A stretch of 64,000 nucleotides of DNA from Kytococcus aerolatus. GTDB lineage: Bacteria; Actinomycetota; Actinomycetes; Actinomycetales; Dermatophilaceae. The notes beneath the pieces were generated by a model that saw only the letters and a program-made list of their open reading frames with translations, did no database searches and was not told where the DNA came from. The position numbers and the translations under genes are program-made. Shown one piece after another: positions 8,901 to 17,588 of the stretch; the first letter of the stretch is position 1; the number at the start of each line of letters is the position of its first letter. Location: the NCBI RefSeq assembly GCF_900187395.1, contig NZ_FYEZ01000002.1, positions 124,001 to 188,000 on the forward strand. Reading direction: 5' to 3'.

Positions 8901-10880
8901 CGCGGTGCGTGGGAGTCGGTGAAGCGCCACTTCCGTGAGCTGGGGCACGACACCCAGACCGAGGACTTCACCGTCGTCGGCATCGGTGACATGGGCGGTG
9001 ACGTCTTCGGCAACGGCATGCTGCTCTCGGAGCACATCCGCCTGGTGGGTGCCTTCAACCACCTGCACGTCTTCGTCGACCCGAACCCGGACGCGGCGGC
9101 CACCCACCCGGAGCGCAAGCGTCTCTTCGAGACCCCCGGGACCACCTGGGCCGACTTCGACAGCTCGCTGATCAGCGAGGGCGGTGGCGTGTTCGAGCGC
9201 TCCGCCAAGAGCGTCCCGGTCTCCCCGCAGATGCGCGAGGCCCTCGGGCTCGAGGACGAGGTCGAGACGATGACGCCCAACGAGCTCATCCACGCCCTGC
9301 TCCAGGCCCCGGTCGACCTGGTGTGGAACGGCGGCATCGGCACCTACATCAAGGGTTCGGACGAGTCCGACGCCAGCGTGGGCGACCGCGCGAACGACGC
9401 CATCCGCATCACCGGGCAGCAGGTCCGGGCCGCGGTGGTGGGCGAGGGCGGCAACCTCGGCGCCACCCAGCTGGGTCGTATCGAGGCCGCCCGCAACGGG
9501 GTGCGCATCAACACCGACGCGATCGACAACTCGGCCGGTGTGGCCTCCTCCGACCAGGAGGTGAACATCAAGATCCCGCTGAACACGATGGTGCAGTCCG
9601 GTCAGCTGGACCTGGAGGAGCGCAACGAGTTCCTCGCCGCGATGACCGACGACGTCGCCCGGATCGTGCTGCGGGACAACTACGAGCAGAACGTGCTCCT
9701 GGGCAACGCCCGGGCCCGCTCGGCACAGATGGCCCCGGTGCACCAGCGCCTCATGCGCTTCCTGGAGCGCGAGGCCGGGCTGGACCGCGCGCTGGAGTTC
9801 CTGCCCTCGGCGGCCGAGCTGAACCGGCGGATCGAGAACGGCGAGGGCCTGAGCTCGCCGGAGTTCGCCGTCCTGGTCGCCTACGCCAAGCTGCAGCTCA
9901 AGGACGCCCTGCTGGAGAGCGACCTGCCGGACGACGAGTGGTTCACCTCCGCGCTGCTCGACTACCTGCCCCCGCAGATGGGCGAGAAGCACGCGGACCA
10001 GATCCTGGAGCACCCGCTGCGTCGCGAGATCATCGTGAACTCCGTGGTCAACTCGATGGTGAACCGTGGTGGCATCACCTTCGCCTTCCGGGCGCTGGAG
10101 GAGACCGGTGCCCAGGCGGCCCAGGTGGCCCGTGCCTACGTCGTCGCCCGCGAGGTCTTCGACCTGAAGGGCTTCGTCGAGCAGGTCGAGGCGCTGGACA
10201 ACGCGGTGCCCACCGAGGCGCAGACGACCATGTACCTCGAGTTCCGTCGCCTGCTGGACCGCGCCGTGCGCTGGTTCGTGGGCAACCGCCCCGCGAAGCT
10301 CGACATCGGTGCCGAGATCGAGCGCTTCCGGGCGGCGGTCGCCGAGGTCGGGCCGAAGGTCCCGGAGATGCTGCGGCTCGAGGAGCTGGAGCGCTTCGAG
10401 GAGTTCCGCGACGGCCTGCTGGCCCAGGACGTGCCGGAGGAGCTGGCGGTCCGCTCGGCGGCCCTGCTGGACGTCTACTCGCTGCTCGACGTCGTCACCC
10501 TGGCCGGCGAGGTCGACCAGGACGTCGAGGAGCTGACGCGCCTGTACTTCGCGGCCTCGGAGGAGTTCGGCTTCGACGCCCTGCTCAACGAGGTGGCGCG
10601 CCTGCCGCAGTCCGACCGCTGGGGCTCGCTGGCCCGCGGCGCGCTGCGCGACGACCTGTACGCGGTGCACCTGGACCTCCTCCGCGCCATCGTCGCCTCC
10701 GGGCACGAGGGCACCCCGGAGGAGCGGGTCCAGGCCTGGGCCGAGGCCAACGGCGAGGCCTTCGCCCGCACCGAGGCGACCCTCCGCGACATCCAGGCGC
10801 TCGAGGAGCCGGGTGTGGCCCCGCTCAGCGTGGCCCTGCGCACGCTCCGCTCGGTGGTGCGGCTGGGAGCCAGCTCCTGA
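5994..10880 (+). CDS. gdh: NAD-specific glutamate dehydrogenase, large (L_180-type)
   Basis: A 1628-residue protein, the length of the 180-kDa NAD-GDH family (GDH2 of Streptomyces and Mycobacterium). It deaminates glutamate to 2-oxoglutarate and ammonium. The long N-terminal part has ACT-like regulatory stretches ([18 protein letters not shown] near residue 105). The catalytic domain includes [25 protein letters not shown] with [11 protein letters not shown] (substrate-binding lysine region), [16 protein letters not shown] (nucleotide-binding glycine loop) and [17 protein letters not shown]. In mycobacteria this enzyme is inhibited by GarA; no garA is in the window. The gene is followed at once, with overlap, by the PdtaS-like kinase gene. 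Confidence 0.96.
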   Translation: [1628 protein letters not shown]

Positions 10881-12361
10881 CCCTGCACCCCGACGTCCTG
10901 CTGGCGGATCTCAGCGATGTCGATCTCGACTGGCTGCGGCTGCTGGTGGGGGACTGGCAGGTCCTGGCGGACCTGTCGCTGGCGGACCTGATCCTCTGGG
11001 TGCGCCGTCCCGGCCGGGACGGCGCACCCGAGGAGTGGTCGGCCGTGGCCCACGCGCGTCCCACGACGGCACCCCTGGTGTTCGTCGAGGATGTCGTGGG
11101 CCGTCGTCGTCCCGGTGACGAGCAGATGGACTGGGCGGCCGCCCGCGGGGGTCGGGTCCACGTGGGGGCCCGCGAGGTGCGCCCGGGCACGCTCGTGGAC
11201 GAGGACGTCGTGGGGATCCGGACCTCGCGGCACGCGCGGCGCTGCGTGGCGGTCCTGACCCGCCACACGCCGGCGGCGGTGCTGCGCTCGCCGCACCGGC
11301 TGGAGCAGCAGTACCGGGTCATGGCCGACGACCTGCTGACGATGGTCTCCGAGGGGGAGTTCCCCACCGTGGCCGCTGCGACCGGCCGGCGTCGCGGGGC
11401 GCCGCGGGTGGGGGACGGGGTGATCCACCTCGACGCCGAGGGCACGATCACCTCGGCGAGCCCGAACGCGGTGTCGGCGCTGCACCGGACCGGTGTGGGG
11501 GAGGGGATCGTCGGGCAGCGGCTGCTGGACCTCGTCTCCGACCTGCCCCGCACGGCCTCGAGCTCCCTGAGCCCGGTGGACGAGGGCCTGCCGGTGGTCC
11601 TGGCCGGGCGGGCCGCCTGGTGGGCAGAGATCGACACGGGGGTGGTGCAGGTGGCGGTCCGGGCGATCCCGGTGGTCATCGGGGGGCGCCGGACCGGTGC
11701 GGTGGTGCTGCTGCGGGATGTCACGAGCCTGCGCCGGGGTGAGGAGGCGCTGCTCTCCCACGAGGCGTCCGTCCGGGAGGTCCACCACCGGGTGAAGAAC
11801 AGCCTGCAGACGGTGACCGCCCTCCTGCGCCTGCAGGTCCGGCGGGTGGAGGACCCGGCGGCCCGGGAGGCGCTGGAGACCGCGATGCACCGGCTCGGGG
11901 CGATCAGCGTGGTCCACGAGAGCCTCGCCCAGACGGCGGAGGAGGAGGTGGACCTCGACCCGGTGGTGGACCGGGTCGTGCGTTCGGTCACCGAGCTGGC
12001 CCGTGAGGTGGGGGAGGGCGGCGGGATGGGCTACCAGCGGCGCGGCTCGCTGGGGCGGATGCCCTCGGAGCGGGCCTCGGCGGTGGCGATGGTGGTCAGC
12101 GAGCTGGCGCAGAACGTCGTGACGCACGCCGCGGCCTCGCAGGTGGTCGTCGAGGCGCGCCGGGCGCGGGTCGGGGAGCACCGGGTGCTGGAGGTGTCCG
12201 TCGAGGACGACGGGGCCGGCATGACCGGGGACCGCGCGGCCTCGGGCACCGGGTTGGGGCGGCAGATCGTGGAGGCGCTCGTGGCTGACCTCGGGGGCAC
12301 CATCCGGTGGGAATCGGCCCGCCCGCAGGGAACGCGGGCGGTCTTCACCGTGGCGCTCTGA
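10877..12361 (+). CDS. pdtaS: PdtaS-like sensor histidine kinase
   Basis: About 494 residues: an N-terminal GAF domain (DWLRLLVGDWQVLADLSLADLILW), a central PAS domain (VIHLDAEGTITSASPNAVSALHRTG), an HWE/HisKA_2 dimerisation helix with the phosphorylated histidine in EVHHRVKNSLQTVTALLRLQ, and a HATPase_c domain (SELAQNVVTHA, VEDDGAGM, GTGLGRQIV). This is the layout of PdtaS (Rv3220c), which signals to the ANTAR antiterminator PdtaR. No ATG or GTG lies at a sensible position: the frame is open upstream inside gdh. The best start is a CTG at 10877 with GGGAG 7 bp before it, overlapping the gdh stop as CTGA. The convergent whiB1 gene next door is the same gene order as in mycobacteria. Confidence 0.88.
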   Translation: MTLHPDVLLADLSDVDLDWLRLLVGDWQVLADLSLADLILWVRRPGRDGAPEEWSAVAHARPTTAPLVFVEDVVGRRRPGDEQMDWAAARGGRVHVGAREVRPGTLVDEDVVGIRTSRHARRCVAVLTRHTPAAVLRSPHRLEQQYRVMADDLLTMVSEGEFPTVAAATGRRRGAPRVGDGVIHLDAEGTITSASPNAVSALHRTGVGEGIVGQRLLDLVSDLPRTASSSLSPVDEGLPVVLAGRAAWWAEIDTGVVQVAVRAIPVVIGGRRTGAVVLLRDVTSLRRGEEALLSHEASVREVHHRVKNSLQTVTALLRLQVRRVEDPAAREALETAMHRLGAISVVHESLAQTAEEEVDLDPVVDRVVRSVTELAREVGEGGGMGYQRRGSLGRMPSERASAVAMVVSELAQNVVTHAAASQVVVEARRARVGEHRVLEVSVEDDGAGMTGDRAASGTGLGRQIVEALVADLGGTIRWESARPQGTRAVFTVAL

Positions 12362-12398
12362 CGTGCGGCGAGGGGAGGGGTCGGGTGGGGGCGGGGGA

Positions 12399-12647
12399 TC
12401 AGCTGGCGCGGCGGGCGCGGGCGTTGCGGCGCTTGAGGGCGCGACGCTCGTCCTCGGAGAGTCCGCCCCAGACACCGGCGTCCTGTCCGCTCTCGATGGC
12501 CCACTGCAGACAGGTGTCCACGACCTCGCAGCGTGCACAGACCTTCTTGGCCTGCTCGATCTGCTCCAGGGCGGGACCGGTGTTGCCGATGGGGAAGAAG
12601 AGCTCGGGGTCTTCCTCGAGGCAGGCTGCCTTGCTCCGCCAGTCCAT
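12399..12647 (-). CDS. whiB1: WhiB1-type iron-sulfur transcriptional regulator
   Basis: An 82-residue Wbl protein. The four cluster ligands are C9, C37, C40 and C46 (MDWRSKAACLEEDPELFFP, KVCARCEVVDTC), the same positions as in mycobacterial WhiB1, followed by the GVWGGLSEDER turn and a basic C-terminal tail that contacts DNA (RRALKRRNARARR). WhiB1 binds sigma factor A and reacts with nitric oxide. Its neighbour is the PdtaS-like kinase, an NO/redox-linked sensor, in the same arrangement as Rv3219-Rv3220c. The ATG has AAAGG upstream. Confidence 0.95.
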   Translation of the reverse strand: MDWRSKAACLEEDPELFFPIGNTGPALEQIEQAKKVCARCEVVDTCLQWAIESGQDAGVWGGLSEDERRALKRRNARARRAS

Positions 12648-12866
12648 GTTCACACCTTTCACGGGCGCCGGGGCGCCGGATCTACGTCGTGCCGTCGGTG
12701 GCCGGAGCTCGGGTCGTCCGGCCCCTCGTCTGCAGTCCACGCTGCGCCGGCCTCGTGCCATCCTCACAGCGGTCACCCTGCTTGGCAAGAGTCTGCGTGC
12801 TGTGCGAGGCCAACTGTGGCGGTCATCACGCGGAACCCTGCGTGACAGGGTGTGGTCCGTACACAC

Positions 12867-12898
12867 CGGAGAGCCCCGGCCGTGGCCGGGGCTCTCCG
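12867..12898 (-). terminator. Hairpin terminator after tRNA-Lys
   Basis: A 15-bp GC-rich stem (12867-12881 with 12884-12898) with a 2-nt centre lies just past the 3' end of tRNA-Lys on the minus strand. Confidence 0.75.
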
Positions 12899-12904
12899 TC
12901 GAAG

Positions 12905-12977
<73 letters not shown>

Positions 12978-13140
12978 AACGAGGGAGTACATTACAGCCG
13001 CTCTGGAGATCGTGCAAACCGGGCCTGGCTGACCTCGCGTGGCCCCGGTCGGACGTGCACGATGGGGCTGGACACGTGACCTCCGCCAGGGCTCCAGCGG
13101 GCTCGGGCGGTCTGACCGGACGACGAGATGACGAGGAACG

Positions 13141-14442
13141 ATGACCCCCACTGAAGACGATTTCTGGACCACCCGGGAGACCGCGGACGAGGCCCGGCAG
13201 CGCGTGGCCGCCGAGCGTGCCGACCGCCGTCGACGCCAGGTGGCCGACTGGGAGACGGGGGACCCTGCGGGTCGTGCCCCGGGCGAGGGTGCGACCGACG
13301 GGTCCCGGGGCCGGCGGACAGCTGGCCCCAGCGAGGCGGTGGCCCGTGCAGCGGACGACGGCCCCGCGGACACGCGCGGTCACGGCGACGCGGCGGGTCG
13401 CCGCCACGGTCGTGAGCTGGACGCCCCGTTGGCTGCGCGTGACCCCGAGACGAAGCTGAAGGAGCTCGGGGGAGCGGGCTGGAAGCTGGTGGCCAAGCGC
13501 ACCCTGCACTCGTTCACCGAGGACAAGTGCACCGACCTCGCCGCCGGCCTGACCTACTACGCCGTGCTCTCGATCTTCCCGGCCCTCATCGCGCTGGTCT
13601 CGCTGCTCGGCGTGTTCGGGCAGGGGCAGGCCACCACCGACCAGTTCATCGGCATCGCCCAGGACCTCGGTGCGCCCGAGGAGGCCCTCACCTTCGTCGA
13701 GGACTTCCTCGCGAAGCAGCAGCAGAGCGCCGGCGCCGGGCTCGGTCTGGCCATCGGTGTGCTCGGTGCCCTGTGGTCGGCGTCCAACTACACCAACGCC
13801 TTCAGCCGCACCATGAACAGCATCTACGAGGTGAAGGAGGGGCGGCCGATCTGGGTGGCGCGACCGCTCATGGTGCTCATCACCGCCATCATGCTCGTGG
13901 CCGTCGTGGCGCTCGCGCTGTCCTTCGTCCTCAGCGGCCCGGTCGCCGACGCCGTGCTCGGCCGCGTCGGGCTGGGTGACACCGCCATCACCGTGTGGGG
14001 CTGGGCCAAGTGGCCCGTTGCCGCGCTCGTGGTGATCCTCCTGATCCGGCTGCTCTACTGGGCCACCCCCAACGTCAAGCTGCCGCGCCGCGTCCTGACC
14101 CCCGGGGCGGTCGTCGCCTTCGTGGTGACGGTGCTGGCCTCCGTCGGGCTGGTGCTCTACCTGGGCCCCGGGGGCGGCCTCGAGAGCTACGGCGCCACCT
14201 ACGGCTCCATGGCCGTGGTCATCGCCTTCCTGCTCTGGCTCTGGCTGACCAACACGGTCGTCCTGCTGGGTGCCGAGCTGGACGCCGCGGTGCTGCGCGT
14301 GCGCAATCTCGGTGACGGGGCCCACGTGGAGGACGAGTTCGACCTCCCGGTGCGCTCGGAGAAGAACATCGCCAAGGCGCAGGAGAAGTACGACGCGCTG
14401 CTGGAGGACTCGCGGGCCTACCGGACCGGCCAGCGAGCCTGA
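13141..14442 (+). CDS. YihY/BrkB-family inner membrane protein
   Basis: A 433-residue protein. The first 100 residues are charged and probably disordered. From about residue 120 it matches the YihY/virulence-factor BrkB family: HSFTEDKCTDLAAGLTYYAV, FPALIALVSLLGVFG, then LGLAIGVLGALWSASNYTNAF and four further membrane segments to about residue 380, six in all. The family is found in all kinds of bacteria; a transport or envelope role is suspected but not settled, and it is not an RNase BN despite older annotation. It ends with a charged tail and a hairpin terminator. Confidence 0.9.
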   Translation: MTPTEDDFWTTRETADEARQRVAAERADRRRRQVADWETGDPAGRAPGEGATDGSRGRRTAGPSEAVARAADDGPADTRGHGDAAGRRHGRELDAPLAARDPETKLKELGGAGWKLVAKRTLHSFTEDKCTDLAAGLTYYAVLSIFPALIALVSLLGVFGQGQATTDQFIGIAQDLGAPEEALTFVEDFLAKQQQSAGAGLGLAIGVLGALWSASNYTNAFSRTMNSIYEVKEGRPIWVARPLMVLITAIMLVAVVALALSFVLSGPVADAVLGRVGLGDTAITVWGWAKWPVAALVVILLIRLLYWATPNVKLPRRVLTPGAVVAFVVTVLASVGLVLYLGPGGGLESYGATYGSMAVVIAFLLWLWLTNTVVLLGAELDAAVLRVRNLGDGAHVEDEFDLPVRSEKNIAKAQEKYDALLEDSRAYRTGQRA

Positions 14443-14453
14443 CGCACGCGCAG

Positions 14454-14487
14454 AAAGGCCCCGGACTCCGAGGAGTCCGGGGCCTTT
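14454..14487. terminator. Bidirectional hairpin terminator
   Basis: A 14-bp stem (14454-14467 with 14474-14487) between the yihY-like gene and tRNA-His. It begins with AAAGG and ends with CCTTT, so it can act in both directions. Confidence 0.85.
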
Positions 14488-14494
14488 CACATGG

Positions 14495-14568
14495 GGTGAG
14501 CGACGGGATTTGAACCCGCGACAACCGCGACCACAACGCGGTGCTCTACCAACTGAGCTACGCCCACC
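14495..14568 (-). tRNA. tRNA-His (GTG)
   Basis: Minus-strand tRNA with anticodon loop TTGTGGT (anticodon GTG). The histidine-specific extra G at position -1 (14568) faces discriminator C (14495). CCA follows in the genome at 14492-14494. The acceptor stem has one G-U pair. Confidence 0.97.
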
Positions 14569-14646
14569 ATCGCCGCCGGCAGCCTGCTGGCTGGACAGCG
14601 GAGAGCATCTTAACCCATGTGCGGGGTGAAGCGTGCATCGAGGGTG

Positions 14647-15336
14647 TCAGGCCTCGCGCGAGACCTCCGCGGCCACGGCTCGAGCCTCGTCGGTGCTGGG
14701 CCCCGGGGCGTCCACGAAGACGGCCCGGCGGTAGTAGTCCATCTCGCGGATCGACTCCCGGATGTCGGCCAGGGCGCGGTGGCCGCCGTCCTTGTCCGGG
14801 GAGTTGAAGTAGGCCCGCGGGTACCAGCGCTTGGACAGCTCCTTCACCGAGGAGACGTCGATCATCCGGTAGTGGAGGAAGCCGTCCAGCTCGGGCATCT
14901 CGGCGGCCAGGAAGCGGCGGTCGGTGGCGATCGAGTTCCCCGCCAGCGGGGCGGTGCCGGGGGCCGAGACGTGCTGACGCAGGTACTCGAGCACCTTCTG
15001 CTCGGCCTCCGCGGCGGTCACGCCCTCCGGGATCTCCTCCAGCAGCCCGCTGGTCGTGTGCATCTTCCGCACCACCGGGTTGAGGCTCTCCAGCACGCTC
15101 AGGTCGTCGGGGCGGATCACCAGGTCCACCCCCTCGCCGAGGACGTTGAGTTCGAAGTCGGTCACCAGCGCCGCGATCTCCACGAGGACGTCGTCGGACT
15201 CCAGCCCGGTCATCTCGCAGTCGATCCACACGATGCGGTCGCTCAGCGCGCGCGGGTTCCCGCTCGGGTTGGGGAGGGGGCCCGCAGGGGGAGTCGCATC
15301 CGGCGTGGGGTGGGGGGTGTTTCCGGGAGAAGTCAC
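14647..15336 (-). CDS. orn: Oligoribonuclease
   Basis: A 229-residue 3'-5' exonuclease of the DEDDh family. It degrades 2-5 nt RNAs and finishes c-di-GMP turnover by cleaving pGpG. Seen: [13 protein letters not shown] (first DE pair), then [18 protein letters not shown] (D) and [11 protein letters not shown] with the catalytic His and last Asp. The GTG at 15334-15336 gives a 26-residue proline-rich extension before the conserved core; the ribosome-binding site there is weak, so the true start could be nearer the core. It is divergent from the PrsW gene, 47 bp away. Confidence 0.93.
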   Translation of the reverse strand: MTSPGNTPHPTPDATPPAGPLPNPSGNPRALSDRIVWIDCEMTGLESDDVLVEIAALVTDFELNVLGEGVDLVIRPDDLSVLESLNPVVRKMHTTSGLLEEIPEGVTAAEAEQKVLEYLRQHVSAPGTAPLAGNSIATDRRFLAAEMPELDGFLHYRMIDVSSVKELSKRWYPRAYFNSPDKDGGHRALADIRESIREMDYYRRAVFVDAPGPSTDEARAVAAEVSREA

Positions 15337-15383
15337 CCGAACAGCGTAGCCACGGGGGGTTCGGGCCCACCTATCGTGGTCGC

Positions 15384-16624
15384 GTGACCAGTCACCCCGC
15401 CCCGCAGCCGCCCCCGCACCTGCCGCCCCGGCCCGGCCCGGTCGTGGCGCCGAAGCCACCCCGGAACTGGGTCCTCATCGCGGTGGCGGGGGTGGCGCTG
15501 GCCGTGCTCTTCGGGATCGGCGCGCTGCTGCTCGTGCTCGTGCTCGGGAGCTCCTTCCCGCTGCTGGCGATCCTGCTCTTCGGCCTGCTGGCGCTCGTGC
15601 CGGTCTGCATCGTGCTCCCGGTCTTCCTGTGGCTGGACTCCTTCGAGCGGGAGCCCGGCTGGCTGCTCGCCGCCGCCTTCGCCTGGGGGCCGTGGTGGCC
15701 ACCGGGTTCGCCATGCTGGGCAACGAGATCGGGTACGCCCTGGCCGCGGCGCTGGCGATGGACCCCGAGTTCGTCACCCCGGTCTTCGTCGCGCCCTTCG
15801 TGGAGGAGTCCCTCAAGGGCATCCTCCTCCTGGGGCTGTGGTGGTTGCGCCCCCGCACGATCGACGGGGTGGTCGATGGCATCGTCTACGCGGGGGTCAC
15901 GGCGGCCGGGTTCGCCTTCGTGGAGAACATCCTGTACTTCGGGATGGCCGGTGCGGAGGCCGGTGCCGGGGGTGTGACCGCCACCTTCGTCCTGCGTGGC
16001 CTGTTCAGCCCGTTCGCGCACCCCCTCTTCACGGTGTGCATCGGCATCGGGGTGGGGCGCGCGGTCCGGTCCGGAGCGGCGGGCTCCTGGGCGCTGCCCT
16101 TCCTGGGCTGGGTCGGGGCCGTGTCGCTGCACGCCATCTGGAACTTCTCGACCACCCTCGGGGCGGTGGGGCTGGCGGTCTACTTCCTCTTCGAGGTGCC
16201 GGTCTTCGTCGGCTTCCTGTGGCTCATCTGGTGGGTGCGGGGGCGGGAGCTGCGGCAGGTGAGCCACCACCTTGCGCCGTACGTGCGCTCCGGGCGCATC
16301 TCCCCGGCGGAGGCGCGGATGCTCGGTGACCGTGCCGAGCGCCGGCGGGCCAAGGAGTGGGCCCGTCACGCGCGGGGAGCGTCCGGGGAGCGGGCCATGC
16401 GGGACTTCCAGTCCTCGGCCACGCGGCTGGCCCACCTGCGGGCGCGGCTCGACCACCGACACCGCGCCAAGGGGGCGGTGGGGACGCGCGCGACCCCGCA
16501 CTGGGAGACCTACGACGTGCTCCGGCAGGAGGAGTTCCTCGGCCACCTGGACCAGCTGCGGCAGGGATTCGGGCCGGTCGCCCCGACCGTCCGCACCATC
16601 CCTCCGGGGGCACCCGGACCGTAA
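15384..16624 (+). pseudogene. PrsW-family intramembrane protease gene, frameshifted
   Basis: Two overlapping frames together spell one PrsW-family protein. The first (15384 to about 15690) gives a proline-rich head, two membrane segments and LDSFEREPGWLLAAAFAWG. The second, one base behind, continues with AVVATGFAMLGNE and then the catalytic region: FVAPFVEESLKGILLLG (EExxK), FAFVENILYF (ENxxY) and RGLFSPFAHPLF (the histidine motif). The switch lies at a run of five G at 15685-15689; six G would restore one frame. PrsW enzymes cleave membrane-bound anti-sigma factors or other membrane substrates. This may be a real mutation, a sequencing error in the homopolymer or, less likely, programmed slippage. 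All active-site motifs are intact downstream. Confidence 0.85.
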
Positions 16625-16684
16625 GCTCCCCGCTGAGCGACCGGGGCCCGGTGGTCGGGCGAGCACCTACACTGTGCGCCGCCG

Positions 16685-16758
<74 letters not shown>

Positions 16759-16763
16759 TCTCA

Positions 16764-16808
16764 AAAGTCCCGCCATTCCAACGAATCTGTTGGGATCGGC
16801 GGGACTTT
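16764..16808 (+). terminator. Hairpin terminator after tRNA-Arg
   Basis: A long hairpin: AAAGTCCCGCC (16764-16774) pairs with GGCGGGACTTT (16798-16808), continued inward by 8 more pairs with one G-U. It lies just inside the element, so the element supplies the terminator of its host tRNA gene. Confidence 0.8.
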
Positions 16809-16909
16809 CTCGCTTCCCGTGCAACATGCGTGCGGTAGGCGCGCGCATAGAACGGCCCCGCAGGTGTTGGAGCACCCCGGGGCCCGACGACTGGATAGGA
16901 GGTCCAGCC

Positions 16910-16987
16910 GTGGACCGAATGCTACCCGTTTTGGAAGCCGTGGCCGCGTGGATCGCCGCTGCGGCGGAGGACGCTCCCGACGCCTGA
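16910..16987 (+). CDS. Possible 25-residue peptide gene
   Basis: A GTG codon sits 7 bases after a perfect AGGAGG (16897-16902). The frame encodes 25 residues beginning VDRMLPVLEAV and ending EDAPDA, with one short hydrophobic, alanine-rich helix (VAAWIAAAA). It is the only plausible plus-strand gene in the left end of the element. The length and helix could suit a membrane-active or regulatory peptide, but there is no family match; the case rests on the ribosome-binding site. Confidence 0.35.
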   Translation: MDRMLPVLEAVAAWIAAAAEDAPDA

Positions 16988-17272
16988 CGGCCCCACAGCG
17001 GGGCTGGAAAGCGCCTCCCCCGCGCCCGAGACAGGGCACACAAGATGCGCGCCCGGTGATCGCTTCCGAGGTCTCTGAACCGGCAGGGACCGCCCCTCAC
17101 ATGTCGTGCACAGCATGTCTGGGGTCCGACGATGAAGCCCGTTGCCCCCGAAGGCAGCGGGCCAAGAGTCGTGCCCGGGCGGACAGGGTGAAGCGGTTTC
17201 TTTGGGGAGGGTTCGCCAGCAGTCTCTCTGCCTTCAGGCAGTCCGCGCCTTCCCCGACCCCGCACCCGCAGC

Positions 17273-17307
17273 AGCGCCCCCACCCGGCCAGTCCAGGTGG
17301 GGGCGCT
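17273..17307. terminator. Hairpin terminator in the left end of the element
   Basis: A 12-bp stem, AGCGCCCCCACC (17273-17284) with its complement (17296-17307), loop 11 nt, followed by TTGTGTT. It separates the tRNA-proximal part from the hairpin array. Confidence 0.7.
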
Positions 17308-17382
17308 CTTGTGTTCGCGCACCTCGCCGGTGGAGCGATCCACGGCGGGGGTTGGGGTGGGAGCAGGTGGGACAAATGTCCC

Positions 17383-17412
17383 ACCTCATCGCGGAGGTCT
17401 GAGTCGCAGGGC
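17383..17412. repeat. 30-bp direct repeat, copy 1
   Basis: Thirty bases starting ACCTCATCGCGGAGG, identical to 17559-17588. Each copy begins inside the right arm of an inverted repeat and runs on downstream, so the two hairpins share the same right flank though their stems differ. Confidence 0.9.
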
Positions 17413-17558
17413 GCTCACGTCCGTCTGCCGAAGTTCGACTGGTAAAACTTTCCAGTTGCCCCTTGGACTCCAGTGAGGATCGAGCCTGCGCCACTGTCGG
17501 ATGCGTGGTCCCGGTCCGCTCGGCGTGCTGGCGGTCCGACAGGTGCGGAAAGTTCCGC

Positions 17559-17588
17559 ACCTCATCGCGGAGGTCTGAGTCGCAGGGC
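17559..17588. repeat. 30-bp direct repeat, copy 2
   Basis: Identical to 17383-17412, again overlapping the end of the right arm of an inverted repeat and running downstream. The offset between copies is 176 bp. Confidence 0.9.

Noticed and set aside
5934-10706. A 1590-codon open frame on the minus strand opposite gdh
   Set aside because: It is the shadow of the GDH gene: the encoded sequence is low-complexity (H, V, Q, G, L) with no domain, and the plus strand has a full family match.
15670-15700. Programmed -1 ribosomal frameshift in the PrsW gene
   Set aside because: The site TGG GGG CCG is not a good slippery heptamer and no clear downstream pseudoknot is seen; mutation or a sequencing error is simpler, so I listed it as a frameshifted gene.
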